Virus record (IMG/VR): IMGVR_UViG_3300048833_000767
Span: 1-60,499 of that record
Direction: 5' to 3' (one strand)
Source of the DNA: a virus
Length of the DNA: 60,499 nt
The notes beneath the pieces are model-generated. The model searched no databases, had not been told where the DNA came from, and was given only the letters and a program-made list of their open reading frames with translations. The first letter of the stretch is position 1; each line of letters begins with the position of its first letter. This document shows, piece after piece, positions 1-7,726 of the stretch. A program made the translations under genes and the position numbers.

Positions 1-1077
1 CTAGCTTCCACTCCCACCCTTAACCCCTTGGGGAATATCGGGGGAATATGCCGAGGGAATATCAGCCACTTTTTTCCTGGCTGTTTCCACCGTAGGCACG
101 CGCTTGATAGACCTGTCATACACCTGCACTTGCCCCTCTGTTTTGTGTCCGCTTATCTGCTGCTTATCCCGACTTGAACCACCCAGATCTGAAATTGCTT
201 TCGCCTTGATGTCGTGGAAGGTGAAGTCGAGCGGCATCTTTGTTATCTCTCTTGCCCGCAGCATTGTATTGCGCCAAGCAGCATCAAACCCATTGCTGGT
301 ATAAGCCTGCCCATCCGGCTTAGACAATACGAACCCTGCAATACTGTGTTTCGCCAGCTTGCCGGCTGCTTCAATGGCCGTCTTGAGCCTGGGTGACCAC
401 ATCTTTATCTGCCTGACTGCTGTTTTCCCTTGCTGAATAAACACTCCATCATCAAGTACATGCTCCCAGCGCATGACAAGAACGTCCCCCTTGCGCGCCA
501 CGCAGAGGTAAGAGAGTTCCATAGCGATCTGGATCATGGGTGAGGCAAGGTTGTAAACAGCTTGGTATTCCGTGTCTGTGATGTAGCGGGTTCGCGCTTT
601 CTCTTTGAACTGTCTTACTCCTTGGCATGGGTTGATTTTTACCCGCCCTCGTTCATATGCCCAGCGATACGCCCGGGATAAAAAAGCCTTCTCTCTATTT
701 GCCTGCACCCGGCTCTTGAGTCCTCGTTTGTCCAGGTATGCCCTGACATGCTTCGGCTCTACAGCGTCGGCCGCCATTTTTCCGAATACCAGTAGCACCG
801 GCTTGCTGTGCTTTCGATAGTCCAGTTTGGTGTTCTTTGCTAGATCGGCAAAATCTGCAGATAGGAAGAACTCGTCGATCATGGCAGCCACTGTGTGCGT
901 GGCCACTCGCTGGTCAATCAGTTTTTCGTATGCGGCCCAGACTTCTGACTGCTTTACTGTGGCTGCGCACACCTTGATTGAACCGCCCCCTACGGGGCGG
1001 AACACTATGCTAGGACCCTTGATGTAACAACGTGGTGGTAACCAGTTGTCTGCTGGGTTGGATCTTGTCCTTGCCAT
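1..1077 (-). CDS. int: Tyrosine-recombinase phage integrase
   Basis: This 358-residue protein is a site-specific tyrosine recombinase that would integrate and excise the prophage. The N-terminal ~50 residues look like an arm-type DNA-binding domain, residues ~58-150 like a SAM-like core-binding domain, and ~165-335 is the catalytic domain. Visible catalytic residues are R195 (in CVARKGD), K218, H288 and K291 (HxxK replaces the commoner HxxR), H311 and the nucleophile Y320. It overlaps the next gene upstream by one base (TGATG), so the two are co-translated as the promoter-distal end of the left early operon. The stop codon is at base 1, so attL/attP would lie just outside the window. Confident on family. 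Confidence 0.96.
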   Translation of the reverse strand: MARTRSNPADNWLPPRCYIKGPSIVFRPVGGGSIKVCAATVKQSEVWAAYEKLIDQRVATHTVAAMIDEFFLSADFADLAKNTKLDYRKHSKPVLLVFGKMAADAVEPKHVRAYLDKRGLKSRVQANREKAFLSRAYRWAYERGRVKINPCQGVRQFKEKARTRYITDTEYQAVYNLASPMIQIAMELSYLCVARKGDVLVMRWEHVLDDGVFIQQGKTAVRQIKMWSPRLKTAIEAAGKLAKHSIAGFVLSKPDGQAYTSNGFDAAWRNTMLRAREITKMPLDFTFHDIKAKAISDLGGSSRDKQQISGHKTEGQVQVYDRSIKRVPTVETARKKVADIPSAYSPDIPQGVKGGSGS

Positions 1078-1298
1078 CAGGAAAGCGCCTCAAGGTTAAA
1101 GCCGTTATCGCGATCATTGTTTGCAGGGTGATGGCTTGCGCTACCGGTCAGCCACTCTCGCGTGGTGGATGGGCGGCCATCAGGGCGGCGCAGGAACCGG
1201 ATCCCGGCTTTCTCCAGCGCCTTGCATTGTTTCGATGGTAGCTTGTACCCCGTAAGCTGCTCGATCTCCTGATCGCTTACGACTAGCTGGTTTTTCAT
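1077..1298 (-). CDS. DUF4224-type small protein next to integrase
   Basis: The 73-residue protein begins with the pattern DQEIEQLTGYKLPSKQ followed by GIRFLRRPDGRP, which I recognise as the DUF4224 family found directly upstream of phage integrases. Position suggests a recombination directionality or DNA-binding accessory role, which is inference. The ATG is preceded by GAGGACCAAC, the recurrent ribosome-site motif of this phage. Its 5' third is overlapped by the 3' end of the upstream gene in another frame. Confidence 0.8.
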   Translation of the reverse strand: MKNQLVVSDQEIEQLTGYKLPSKQCKALEKAGIRFLRRPDGRPSTTREWLTGSASHHPANNDRDNGFNLEALS

Positions 1299-1668
1299 GC
1301 TCGTTGGTCCTCGTCAATCTGGTGATTTCATCCCGGCCCGCTCGGTTGTAGAGGAAGCATTCGACTTGTTTCCTGCTACTCACCGCTTGGTCAAGGCGGT
1401 ATTCCCCGAACGCCGGGCGTTTGAGTTGGTGCTGGTTGGCTAACCTGCCGATGGCCTGGGCGCTGACCCCCAACTCTTTGCCCAGTTCGGTTGCGCTCCA
1501 GAGCTGGCCGGTTACCCTGGGTGCTTCGATAGGCAAATCGAAGTGAGCCAGGATTCGGCCGATCTCGGCGAGCTTGGCCGATCGGGAAAGGGTGGGGGAG
1601 CGTACGGTGCTGACCAGATCATTGAGCAGCTGGCAGTCTTGGTCGATGGTCAGTTGAAGTTGTTGCAT
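1180..1668 (-). CDS. Phage protein with helix-turn-helix-like module
   Basis: I place the start at the ATG at 1668 because AGGAGGG lies seven bases upstream; an upstream in-frame start lacks this. The 162-residue product has a central segment (about residues 60-115: SATELGKELGVSAQAIGRLA, then SSRKQVECFLYN) that resembles small phage DNA-binding modules of the type that reads LGVSANKIGRLAN. The last ~39 codons overlap the downstream DUF4224 gene in a different frame, an unusually long overlap. The C-terminal tail may therefore be a late extension or the result of a shifted frame. Function unknown. Confidence 0.65.
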   Translation of the reverse strand: MQQLQLTIDQDCQLLNDLVSTVRSPTLSRSAKLAEIGRILAHFDLPIEAPRVTGQLWSATELGKELGVSAQAIGRLANQHQLKRPAFGEYRLDQAVSSRKQVECFLYNRAGRDEITRLTRTNEHEKPASRKRSGDRAAYGVQATIETMQGAGESRDPVPAPP

Positions 1669-1751
1669 GGCGTGGCCCTCCTGTCCTTGAGGATGAGGCG
1701 CCAATTGGATTGAAGGAAGGGCCGCTAATCATTCAGTACCAGGCTGGTTAA

Positions 1752-1783
1752 TTTTGAGCTCCCCAAACTCGGGGGGCTCAAAA
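1752..1783 (-). terminator. Hairpin between early genes
   Basis: TTTTGAGC and GCTCAAAA arms flank a C/G-rich inner stem, giving a long hairpin in the gap between two minus-strand genes. T-rich sequence lies on both sides, so it could stop transcription in either direction. It is one of several terminators inside the left early operon. Confidence 0.6.
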
Positions 1784-1868
1784 TTTGGCCACTAATTCTG
1801 TTCGAGTGGCATCTTACCCAGCATCGAATAGAGAGCTGGGATCGCGATCCCGGCCGCCTTTTGTTTGG

Positions 1869-2207
1869 TCACGCAGCCTCCTTACCGACACCGTTGTGTG
1901 CATGAGACAAAAGGAACTGCTCTAAGGTCTCCATCTTCTGCCAGTCTTGGCGGCATTCATCAAGCAGCAGCAATGCCTCAGCAGCCACCGAAGACACACC
2001 GCCTTCCGCACCCAAATATGAGGTGAACCCGACCTTCTTGATCGACACATTCTCGAAGAACAAGTCCTTGGCCTCATCGCGATCATTCAAGGCCCCTATG
2101 AGCGCAAACCCCGCCTGATCGCCCGTCAATTTCAACTGGATGTCTACCGTCTTACCGACCGGAAACATCTCTTTCAGCAGTTCGCCTCTATCTTGTTGTT
2201 TTGTCAT
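1869..2207 (-). CDS. Hypothetical early protein, 112 residues
   Basis: Small acidic protein with no family I recognise. It has one predicted strand/helix-rich core (KTVDIQLKLTGDQAGFALIG) and a C-terminal helical stretch. It sits eight bases downstream of the previous gene's stop, so it is probably translated from the same early transcript. No signal peptide or membrane segment. Confidence 0.6.
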   Translation of the reverse strand: MTKQQDRGELLKEMFPVGKTVDIQLKLTGDQAGFALIGALNDRDEAKDLFFENVSIKKVGFTSYLGAEGGVSSVAAEALLLLDECRQDWQKMETLEQFLLSHAHNGVGKEAA

Positions 2208-2215
2208 TGCAGATC

Positions 2216-2812
2216 CTATGGGCAGCAGCGCGACGAACCGCCGCAGTAGTGGTTATTCGGGTCGAACTCGGCAGGGTTGCAATAGATGGGGGTGAGCTGT
2301 TCGCAGCAGACGCAGTGGCCTATCCAGCCCTTGCCGGCCTGCCATTGGATGATCCCTTCACCCTTAAGCTGCTCAATCCTGGCCTTATCCAGCGCCTTCT
2401 TTGCTGTCTTGGCATGCTCCTGCATGGCGTAGAGCTTGGCGTGCTTTATCACCCAGATGCTGGTCATCTTGGCTTTCAGCAGCGGCCAGCCACCGTGCGG
2501 ACCATCAGGGTCTGTCTTAACCCCAAAGCGCCAAGGCAGGGCCTCTTGCGCGACGCAGAGCACGCTATGCCAGTCTTGCCCTTCCCCCCAGTAGTCCAGC
2601 CCGCCGCCGATGCTTGGCATGTGGTTCACGCTCACCCGCATCTGCCAGTTCTTACGCTTCTGCTTACTGGTGAGGGGGCTATTGTCGCTATTGTGGTGAC
2701 GCCAGTGCGGCTGGTGCAGCTCCAGCTCGTCATCGATCCATACTTTCCCCAGTAGGTTGCCCAGGATGGCGTGGAGCTTCTTGCTCAGCTTCTTCTCGAT
2801 ACGTGGTTTCAT
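2216..2812 (-). CDS. Hypothetical early protein with C-terminal Cys cluster
   Basis: 198 residues, not assigned to a family. The C-terminal ~45 residues carry CVCCEQ, a lone C, and YCGGSSRCC, a spacing that suggests a zinc-binding knuckle. The N-terminal part is rich in Trp and His (HQPHWRHHNSDN). Its start overlaps the stop of the upstream gene by four bases (ATGA), typical of translational coupling. Confidence 0.6.
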   Translation of the reverse strand: MKPRIEKKLSKKLHAILGNLLGKVWIDDELELHQPHWRHHNSDNSPLTSKQKRKNWQMRVSVNHMPSIGGGLDYWGEGQDWHSVLCVAQEALPWRFGVKTDPDGPHGGWPLLKAKMTSIWVIKHAKLYAMQEHAKTAKKALDKARIEQLKGEGIIQWQAGKGWIGHCVCCEQLTPIYCNPAEFDPNNHYCGGSSRCCP

Positions 2813-3447
2813 GCGACCACCCCATACCTTGCAGACGGAACCGTCTCATCAACCGGCTTTCCACACTTGCGGCAGCGGAACACGCTGGAGCCGTGCTCGC
2901 TGTAGTTCTGCGGGTCCAGACCATCAGGCAATCCTTCATCTGGATAGAAAGGTCGCTTCTTGTCGGTGCGTATCGTGCGGCGCGGGCAGTTGAGCTCGAC
3001 GCTGATGGGCTCACCGCAGCTGCACCGGTCGCGTACCACTTGTCCAAAGATGCCTTCAATGGCGATCCCTGTGCGGGCGGCAATGCGCTCCTGAATACCC
3101 TTTTTGGTGATAGACACGGCCATGCGCATCATATGGAGAAGGTGCTGCTCATCCTTCGTCTCAATGCACTGGCGGATGTACTTCATCAGCTCGGGTGGAG
3201 CTTCGCCGGGAAACTCGGGTTCGGCCTGAACGTCGGCGATGCAGGCCTGAGTGGAGTCCTTGACCATGTTCACCAGCTCGGTGACCACCACAGGGTTAGC
3301 GGCGGCGATGAAGGCAGCATCCTTTGCAAAGCAGATGTCGGCGAGCTGGCCTTGATCACCGTAAACACTGGTGTGTCCGTCGGTGCTCCAAGTGGCCGGT
3401 GTGGCCTTGCCAGCCAGTTCCAGCAGCTTATCCAAATCAATATTCAT
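2809..3447 (-). CDS. Ead/Ea22-like early protein with zinc-ribbon-like end
   Basis: The N-terminus (LDKLLELAGKATPATW, then DAAFIAAANPVVVTELVN) is the signature of the Ead/Ea22-like family of lambdoid early proteins, whose function is unknown. The C-terminal half has two CxxC-like pairs (CSCG, CRKCG) about 45 residues apart that could bind zinc. I start it at the ATG at 3447, six bases after GGAG, rather than at earlier in-frame codons. 212 residues. Confidence 0.72.
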   Translation of the reverse strand: MNIDLDKLLELAGKATPATWSTDGHTSVYGDQGQLADICFAKDAAFIAAANPVVVTELVNMVKDSTQACIADVQAEPEFPGEAPPELMKYIRQCIETKDEQHLLHMMRMAVSITKKGIQERIAARTGIAIEGIFGQVVRDRCSCGEPISVELNCPRRTIRTDKKRPFYPDEGLPDGLDPQNYSEHGSSVFRCRKCGKPVDETVPSARYGVVA

Positions 3448-3460
3448 GGACATCTCCAAA

Positions 3461-3486
3461 AGAAAGCCCCGGATTGGCCGGGGCTT
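3461..3486 (-). terminator. Intrinsic terminator within the left early operon
   Basis: AAGCCCCGG and CCGGGGCTT form a perfect nine-base stem around a five-base loop, followed on the minus strand by TTTCTTTT. It lies exactly in the gap between two minus-strand genes, so downstream genes would need read-through or antitermination. Confidence 0.85.
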
Positions 3487-3492
3487 GATGGG

Positions 3493-3840
3493 TTAGCGGC
3501 GGTTGATATCGCCAGACATGGTTGATGCGGAGCCGCCAATGGTGCCGCAGGTGACATCTCCGGACATGGTAGAGACCGAACCTGACACATCCTTACAGTG
3601 CACATCTCCGGACATCGTTTTGACCGTGCCAACCGAGCCGCTTACCGATACTGTGCCAGTTGGGTTATCCACCACTTCGACATCGCCGTTGATGGTGACC
3701 GATACGGGGCCGACCAGCTGGCCGTCCTGCTCCTTGCCATCCACTATCACCTTGCCATTGACGATGGACACGCTGCGCCCGGTGAATACTCTGCCGTCGA
3801 TCGTTACTTGCGTTCGGCTTCCTTTGAGATTGATTTTCAT
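3493..3840 (-). CDS. Repeat-built beta-strand protein (TMSGDV repeats)
   Basis: 115 residues starting at the ATG at 3840 (MKINLKG). The second half is three near-repeats of about 15-18 residues, each ending TMSGD(V/I), with a Cys after the first two. The pattern resembles beta-solenoid proteins that add one turn per repeat, like bactofilin- or DUF4097-type sequences, but I do not claim membership. No signal peptide, so presumably cytoplasmic. It overlaps nothing and ends at a strong terminator. Confidence 0.65.
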   Translation of the reverse strand: MKINLKGSRTQVTIDGRVFTGRSVSIVNGKVIVDGKEQDGQLVGPVSVTINGDVEVVDNPTGTVSVSGSVGTVKTMSGDVHCKDVSGSVSTMSGDVTCGTIGGSASTMSGDINRR

Positions 3841-3842
3841 CG

Positions 3843-4064
3843 TTATTTCACATCCTTCATGCTGATCGAGATCCCGACGTAGGGGCACTGGGCCCGGTAC
3901 ACATCGCGTGGGCGCTCGCGCTCAATGCTCTTGCAGCGAAAGCCGGTGCGGGGATCTGCCGTGGAAACAGAAAGGCCAGCTGGTTGGCTGGCCTTGAGTT
4001 GGGCTATCTGGTGCAGGGCCCGATCAAGGGCGGCCTGCTTGTTGGGGTCAGTCAGCATCTCCAC
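3843..4064 (-). CDS. Hypothetical small early protein
   Basis: 73 residues from a GTG start (4064); an in-frame ATG at 4058 is a good alternative. The protein is basic and helical at the N-terminus (NKQAALDRALHQIAQLKASQ). It overlaps the upstream gene by 13 bases and ends two bases before the next start, so it sits in a tightly packed operon. No recognised family. Confidence 0.5.
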   Translation of the reverse strand: MEMLTDPNKQAALDRALHQIAQLKASQPAGLSVSTADPRTGFRCKSIERERPRDVYRAQCPYVGISISMKDVK

Positions 4065-4270
4065 CCCCGGTAACCGATGAAGCCGGGATCCATGACTTGC
4101 CGGAACGGCAGGACGGGGAGGTGGGCTATCAGGGTCTTGAGCTGGGGATTATCTGGCTGGCTGTCGATGGTGACTCGGGCGCCGGGGTTGATGCGCAGGT
4201 AGCGCTCCCGCGCATCGGTGGCTTCTTCCCGGGTCAGTCCGGGCTGGATGATGGGCTCGCGGTAGCGCAC
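4052..4270 (-). CDS. Hypothetical small early protein
   Basis: 72 residues (MRYREPIIQPGLTREEATDA...), no recognised domain. It overlaps the 3' end of the upstream gene by 37 bases and the start of the downstream gene by 13 bases, the dense overlap pattern common in lambdoid early arms. The ATG is preceded by GGAGG a few bases upstream. Confidence 0.55.
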   Translation of the reverse strand: MRYREPIIQPGLTREEATDARERYLRINPGARVTIDSQPDNPQLKTLIAHLPVLPFRQVMDPGFIGYRGWRC

Positions 4271-4548
4271 GACTCACCTCCTTGAGGCTCAGTTGTACAT
4301 ACAGCTTTTGGTTCAACCTTTTCAGCTTTCAGCACCATCTGGCTGCCATCATCCAGGTTCCACGCTATTTCGCCGCCCTCTGCCATGACGAGCTGCCACA
4401 CCATCTGGGCCGCCTCGTTCGTGACATCTCGCCCTTGGTCGTTACCAACGCGCAGGCGACCGCCATTTACGTCCCGCATCTTTGCCAGCTGAATGGTCTT
4501 GCTCAATGGAGAGAATCCAAGCTGCATGCGTGCTGCTGATTTGCTCAT
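4234..4548 (-). CDS. Small early protein, DUF7446-like start
   Basis: 104 residues. The opening LGFSPLSKTIQLAKM and RDVTNEAAQMVWQLV resembles small phage proteins of the DUF7446 kind (ISPLTxxIYAGK); I hold this loosely. The tail is Ser/Pro-rich and overlaps the downstream gene. The ATG overlaps the stop of rdgC by four bases, so translation is probably coupled to rdgC. Confidence 0.55.
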   Translation of the reverse strand: MSKSAARMQLGFSPLSKTIQLAKMRDVNGGRLRVGNDQGRDVTNEAAQMVWQLVMAEGGEIAWNLDDGSQMVLKAEKVEPKAVCTTEPQGGESCATASPSSSPD

Positions 4549-5456
4549 AGCTGTGCCTCCTCGCCACCCAAGGCGGCAAACAGGGCTGGGATGAACTGGG
4601 CCAGCTCGGCGGTCACCAGGGCGAAGTCGGCATCGAGACGGGCAGCAGGGTCCTCACTGGTGATGTCGTCGTTCTGCTCACGCATCTCCTCACTGAACTT
4701 GAGGCGCTTGATGGAGAGGTCATCGCCGAGTACGAAGCTGATACTTTCACCCCAACAGAGAGCCAGCTTGGTGACCAGCTTGTCGTTGGCGAGGTGGTTT
4801 TTCACCTCGTCGGTCATCAGATCCTGCTGCTTGAAGCGTGCGATCCCGCCGTGCTCCATGGCGCTGCGCAGCTCGGATTCATCTTCCAGCGTGAAGGCGG
4901 CCGGCAGGTTGCCCTCTTGCAGCCACTCGGTCATGGTGATCTCGGGCGGGTTCTTGAGCGCCACCGGCACCACCGGCAGGCTGCCGATGGACTTGCGAAG
5001 CAGGGCCAGCACGTCGTCAGCCTTCTTAGCCGATGAGGCATCGACCATCAGCAGGCCGTCGGCAGCGTTGATCCAGGCGAAGGTGTTGGCGGTGCGGCTG
5101 AATGCGCGAGGAAGCAGGGTGTGCAGCAGCTCCTCTTTGAGTGCCTCCTTTTCTTTCTTCTTGAGGGCGCGGCCCTGCTCGCACTCGATCGCTTCAATCT
5201 TCTCTGCCAGCTCCTCCTTGATGACGGCTGGCGGAATGATCTTCTCCTCCTTGCGGGCGCAGATGAGGATCTGGCCGTCGGCGGAATGGGTCAGGGTTGA
5301 GCCGAGCTTGCCGAGCGGCCGGGTCCAGCCGAAGCGAGACATGTCCTGGCTGCCGCAGGGGGTGAAGGCGAGGGTTTCCAGCTGGCTTTCCAACTGTTCG
5401 GCGGTCAACTCGAACGGGCGGGTGAAACGGTAAACTTGAAGGTTTTTAAACCACAT
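4545..5456 (-). CDS. rdgC: Recombination-associated protein RdgC
   Basis: 303 residues matching RdgC along its whole length: N-terminal MWFKNLQVYRFTRPF, the CGSQDMSRFGWTRPLG block, and KEELLHTLLPRAFSRT. RdgC forms a ring dimer on double-stranded DNA and limits RecA loading. A phage copy beside RecT and a RecE-like nuclease suggests tuning of recombination during replication. The ATG follows AAGGACCCGACC, the repeated early-gene ribosome site of this phage. Confidence 0.96.
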   Translation of the reverse strand: MWFKNLQVYRFTRPFELTAEQLESQLETLAFTPCGSQDMSRFGWTRPLGKLGSTLTHSADGQILICARKEEKIIPPAVIKEELAEKIEAIECEQGRALKKKEKEALKEELLHTLLPRAFSRTANTFAWINAADGLLMVDASSAKKADDVLALLRKSIGSLPVVPVALKNPPEITMTEWLQEGNLPAAFTLEDESELRSAMEHGGIARFKQQDLMTDEVKNHLANDKLVTKLALCWGESISFVLGDDLSIKRLKFSEEMREQNDDITSEDPAARLDADFALVTAELAQFIPALFAALGGEEAQL

Positions 5457-5475
5457 GGTCGGGTCCTTTGGTGGG

Positions 5476-5655
5476 TTAGATGCGGGCTTTCTTTGCCTGC
5501 AGGTCGTGAAGTTTTCGGGCTGCCTCTTCGGCTGTTTGCCGATCGCAGGTAATACCGCCGGGCAGGACGAACTTGTCGGGCTGCTTGGGATGGGGCATGA
5601 CTACGCCCAACCCGATGACTACTGCGCCGCAGTAGGGGTTTTCCGTGGCTTTCAT
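5476..5655 (-). CDS. Small protein, DUF1317-like
   Basis: 59 residues from the ATG at 5655 (MKATENPYCG), chosen for GAGGAACCCC just upstream. The pattern VMPHPKQPDKFVLPGGITCD followed by a helical TAEEAARKLHDLQAKKAR recalls small phage proteins of the DUF1317 type (LPGG... AxxLAE); tentative. It lies between the methylase and rdgC in the same operon. Confidence 0.55.
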   Translation of the reverse strand: MKATENPYCGAVVIGLGVVMPHPKQPDKFVLPGGITCDRQTAEEAARKLHDLQAKKARI

Positions 5656-5713
5656 GGGGTTCCTCGACTTATCAACAGAATCTGTGATTGAGGCGGTGAG
5701 TATCTGGTGGGTA

Positions 5714-6316
5714 TCAGGCTGCCTGTCTGGCGCCACACCCACGGATAAAGGGGATGCGAGGGGATGCGCCCACCTTCATCGTGGGGAATGCAATCAGAGC
5801 GCAACCGAAGTTCGCCCCGCTCTTTCTGGTCTTGCCGTCGCGCTCGTAGAACTGATAGCGGCCGTCCGGTTCGTAGATGATCACGCCCTCGGCCAGCAAG
5901 CGGCGCCACCATGTAGTTAGTGGCTCATATGGCAGCAGCATCATCCCGGGCCTGCCATTGGCTTGCTGCTGGCGGGCCTGCGTGATGAACTCGGGTTTCA
6001 GGTCGAACGGCGGGTTGCACCACCAGTGTTCGGGCCAGTCAAGGTTGAGACTGTCGATACCCATACAGACCGTGCCAGCCAGCTCTGCCTCGCGCATCTG
6101 GGCGCGAACATCATCACTGGTGCGGTAGTCCAGCAACTTATCCAGCAGCAGGTGGCTGGTGAAGTAACGGCTGCACTTGGCAGTGAGCGGCTCGGCGGCG
6201 ACATCGCACTCGAAGTTTCGACCGTAGAGCACCTGCGCATCGGCAAAGCACTCCCAGGTGGTGGCCCAGAAGTTCTTGTCGCTGGCAGGAGTACCGCTAT
6301 CAATCAGGATGGCCAT
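5714..6316 (-). CDS. Phage DNA N6-adenine methyltransferase (Dam-type)
   Basis: 200 residues of the phage-specific N6-adenine methylase family (DNMT/Dam type). The catalytic motif is WWCNPPF (residues ~98-104), in the place of DPPY, and WATTWECFADAQ near residue 17 matches the start of the family. It would transfer methyl groups to adenine, protecting phage DNA from restriction or marking replication. Its ATG shares a base with the stop of a 46-residue gene upstream (TGATG). Confidence 0.88.
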   Translation of the reverse strand: MAILIDSGTPASDKNFWATTWECFADAQVLYGRNFECDVAAEPLTAKCSRYFTSHLLLDKLLDYRTSDDVRAQMREAELAGTVCMGIDSLNLDWPEHWWCNPPFDLKPEFITQARQQQANGRPGMMLLPYEPLTTWWRRLLAEGVIIYEPDGRYQFYERDGKTRKSGANFGCALIAFPTMKVGASPRIPFIRGCGARQAA

Positions 6317-6456
6317 CAGCGCACCTCCTTGGGGTCGATGCCGAGTTGGTTGGCCAGCTGGCGGCGCTCTATTTCGTCGCGTTTTTGCTGGCGTTGCTGG
6401 AGTAGCGGTTTCGTCTTGCGGTCTTGCACCATGCCGCGGTGGCGGTAGAGGCTCAT
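6316..6456 (-). CDS. 46-residue basic protein
   Basis: A short gene between two larger early genes: it reads MSLYRHRGMVQDRKTKPLLQ and then a charged helix ending GIDPKEVR. The ATG is preceded by AAAGGAGGCGGC, an excellent ribosome site. Its start overlaps the stop of the upstream gene (ATGA) and its stop shares a base with the methylase start. The perfect coupling on both sides argues that it is real. Function unknown; the charge pattern suggests a helical nucleic-acid or protein-binding peptide. Confidence 0.72.
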   Translation of the reverse strand: MSLYRHRGMVQDRKTKPLLQQRQQKRDEIERRQLANQLGIDPKEVR

Positions 6457-7673
6457 GCCGCCTCCTTTTGCTGTTCAGGCTGCTGGCTGGCGGCGAACTG
6501 CTCCTCCCACAGTTTCACCTTGAGCTCGCAGGCGTAGACGATCTGGCCGATCAGCTTCTCGCCGATCCCCCTGACCTTGTCCAACTTGTTTCCCTGGTGG
6601 CTCATCACCTTGTAGAGGGTGTCGATCCCGGCATCGATCAGCAGCTTGATGGTGCGCGGCGGCAGGCCGCATTCGTGAATGCTGACCGTCTTGGCCCATT
6701 CGGTGCGGGGCTGCAGGTGGGGGTGACTCTGCTCCAGGGCCTCCTGCATGAAGGCGAAGATGTCCCGTGTCATTTCGTCAGGGACCCCGGCACCATAGGG
6801 CGTCGGGTAGATGGGATTCATCCACTGGCTCAGCATGACTGAGCAGCCGGAGCCATCGGACTTCATTGCGTGCAGCTTCCAGTTGAGGTCGTTGATGAGG
6901 TAGGGGAGGTTGGATTTCAGACCGTGATCCACCAGGTAGACGTTCCAGAGCGTGCCATCCTCGCCCTTGTAAGTGTTGGCGAGGTGTTTGTGCCAGACCA
7001 GCTTGGCGGCGCGGGCGCTCTCCAGCTCCATGATGACGGTGTGACGGCGTTCCAGCTCGCGATCCTGCTCGTTGATAGCGCCCAGCAGTTCCTTGATGCG
7101 GAGCTCGAGTTTCAGGACCTCGTTGCGGTATGCCGCCTCGTTGCTCTTGTGCTTGGCGATCGCGGTGCGCTGCTGCTCCAGCAAGTCGTTTTTCTCTTTG
7201 ATGCGGCGCTTCATGCCAGCCGGGTCCATGGCGTTAAGGTCGGCCAGCTGGCGCTCGAGCTGGCGGCTGGTGTATTGCAGGGCGCCGTATTTGGTCTGAA
7301 CGTCGTTCAGGGCGCGTTGCAGCTTGTAGAGCTCAGCATCTTTTGCTTCCAGCTCGGTGGTGCCTTCTTTCTGTGCGTCAGCGATGCGCAGCTCTGCTTC
7401 GGCAACCTGGTGGCGCAGGTCGCCGACCAGGGCGGCCTGGGTATTCAGCTCGCTATCCCGGGCTTCCAGTTGGTCGATCAGCCCGTTGAACTCGTCTATG
7501 TGGGCGTTGGTGGCTTCGCTGATCATGGTCAGGTTGGCGGTGAGCAGTGATTCAAAGCTGCCGATGGCGGCCTTGGCCGGGCCGTCCGGCATCAGGAGGA
7601 TGTTGCGGATCTGGCTGGTGAGTGTATTCAGGGCGAGGCTGGTTGCCTCGCTGGGGTTCAGCTCGGTGGTCAT
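6453..7673 (-). CDS. Coiled-coil protein with RNAP alpha-CTD-like C-terminus
   Basis: 406 residues. Residues ~40-230 are a long heptad-rich coiled coil. The end (about residues 330-390: IHECGLPPRTIKLLIDAGID, then KVRGIGEKLIGQIVYACE) closely follows the double helix-hairpin-helix layout of the RNA polymerase alpha C-terminal domain, where LKxxxIxxIGDLV and LGxKSLxEIK occupy the same places. That fold binds DNA and transcription factors. A role in DNA or polymerase binding is inference. It lies in the left early operon after a terminator. Confidence 0.7.
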   Translation of the reverse strand: MTTELNPSEATSLALNTLTSQIRNILLMPDGPAKAAIGSFESLLTANLTMISEATNAHIDEFNGLIDQLEARDSELNTQAALVGDLRHQVAEAELRIADAQKEGTTELEAKDAELYKLQRALNDVQTKYGALQYTSRQLERQLADLNAMDPAGMKRRIKEKNDLLEQQRTAIAKHKSNEAAYRNEVLKLELRIKELLGAINEQDRELERRHTVIMELESARAAKLVWHKHLANTYKGEDGTLWNVYLVDHGLKSNLPYLINDLNWKLHAMKSDGSGCSVMLSQWMNPIYPTPYGAGVPDEMTRDIFAFMQEALEQSHPHLQPRTEWAKTVSIHECGLPPRTIKLLIDAGIDTLYKVMSHQGNKLDKVRGIGEKLIGQIVYACELKVKLWEEQFAASQQPEQQKEAA

Positions 7674-7696
7674 GTTCTGGGTCCTGTTGTAAAGCG

Positions 7697-7720
7697 AAAG
7701 CCCAGCAAGTGCCGGGCTTT
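7697..7720 (-). terminator. Intrinsic terminator within the left early operon
   Basis: AAAGCCC and GGGCTTT arms enclose a ten-base loop, with TTTCGCTTT following on the minus strand. It separates two minus-strand early genes. Confidence 0.7.
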
Positions 7721-7726
7721 GGTCAG

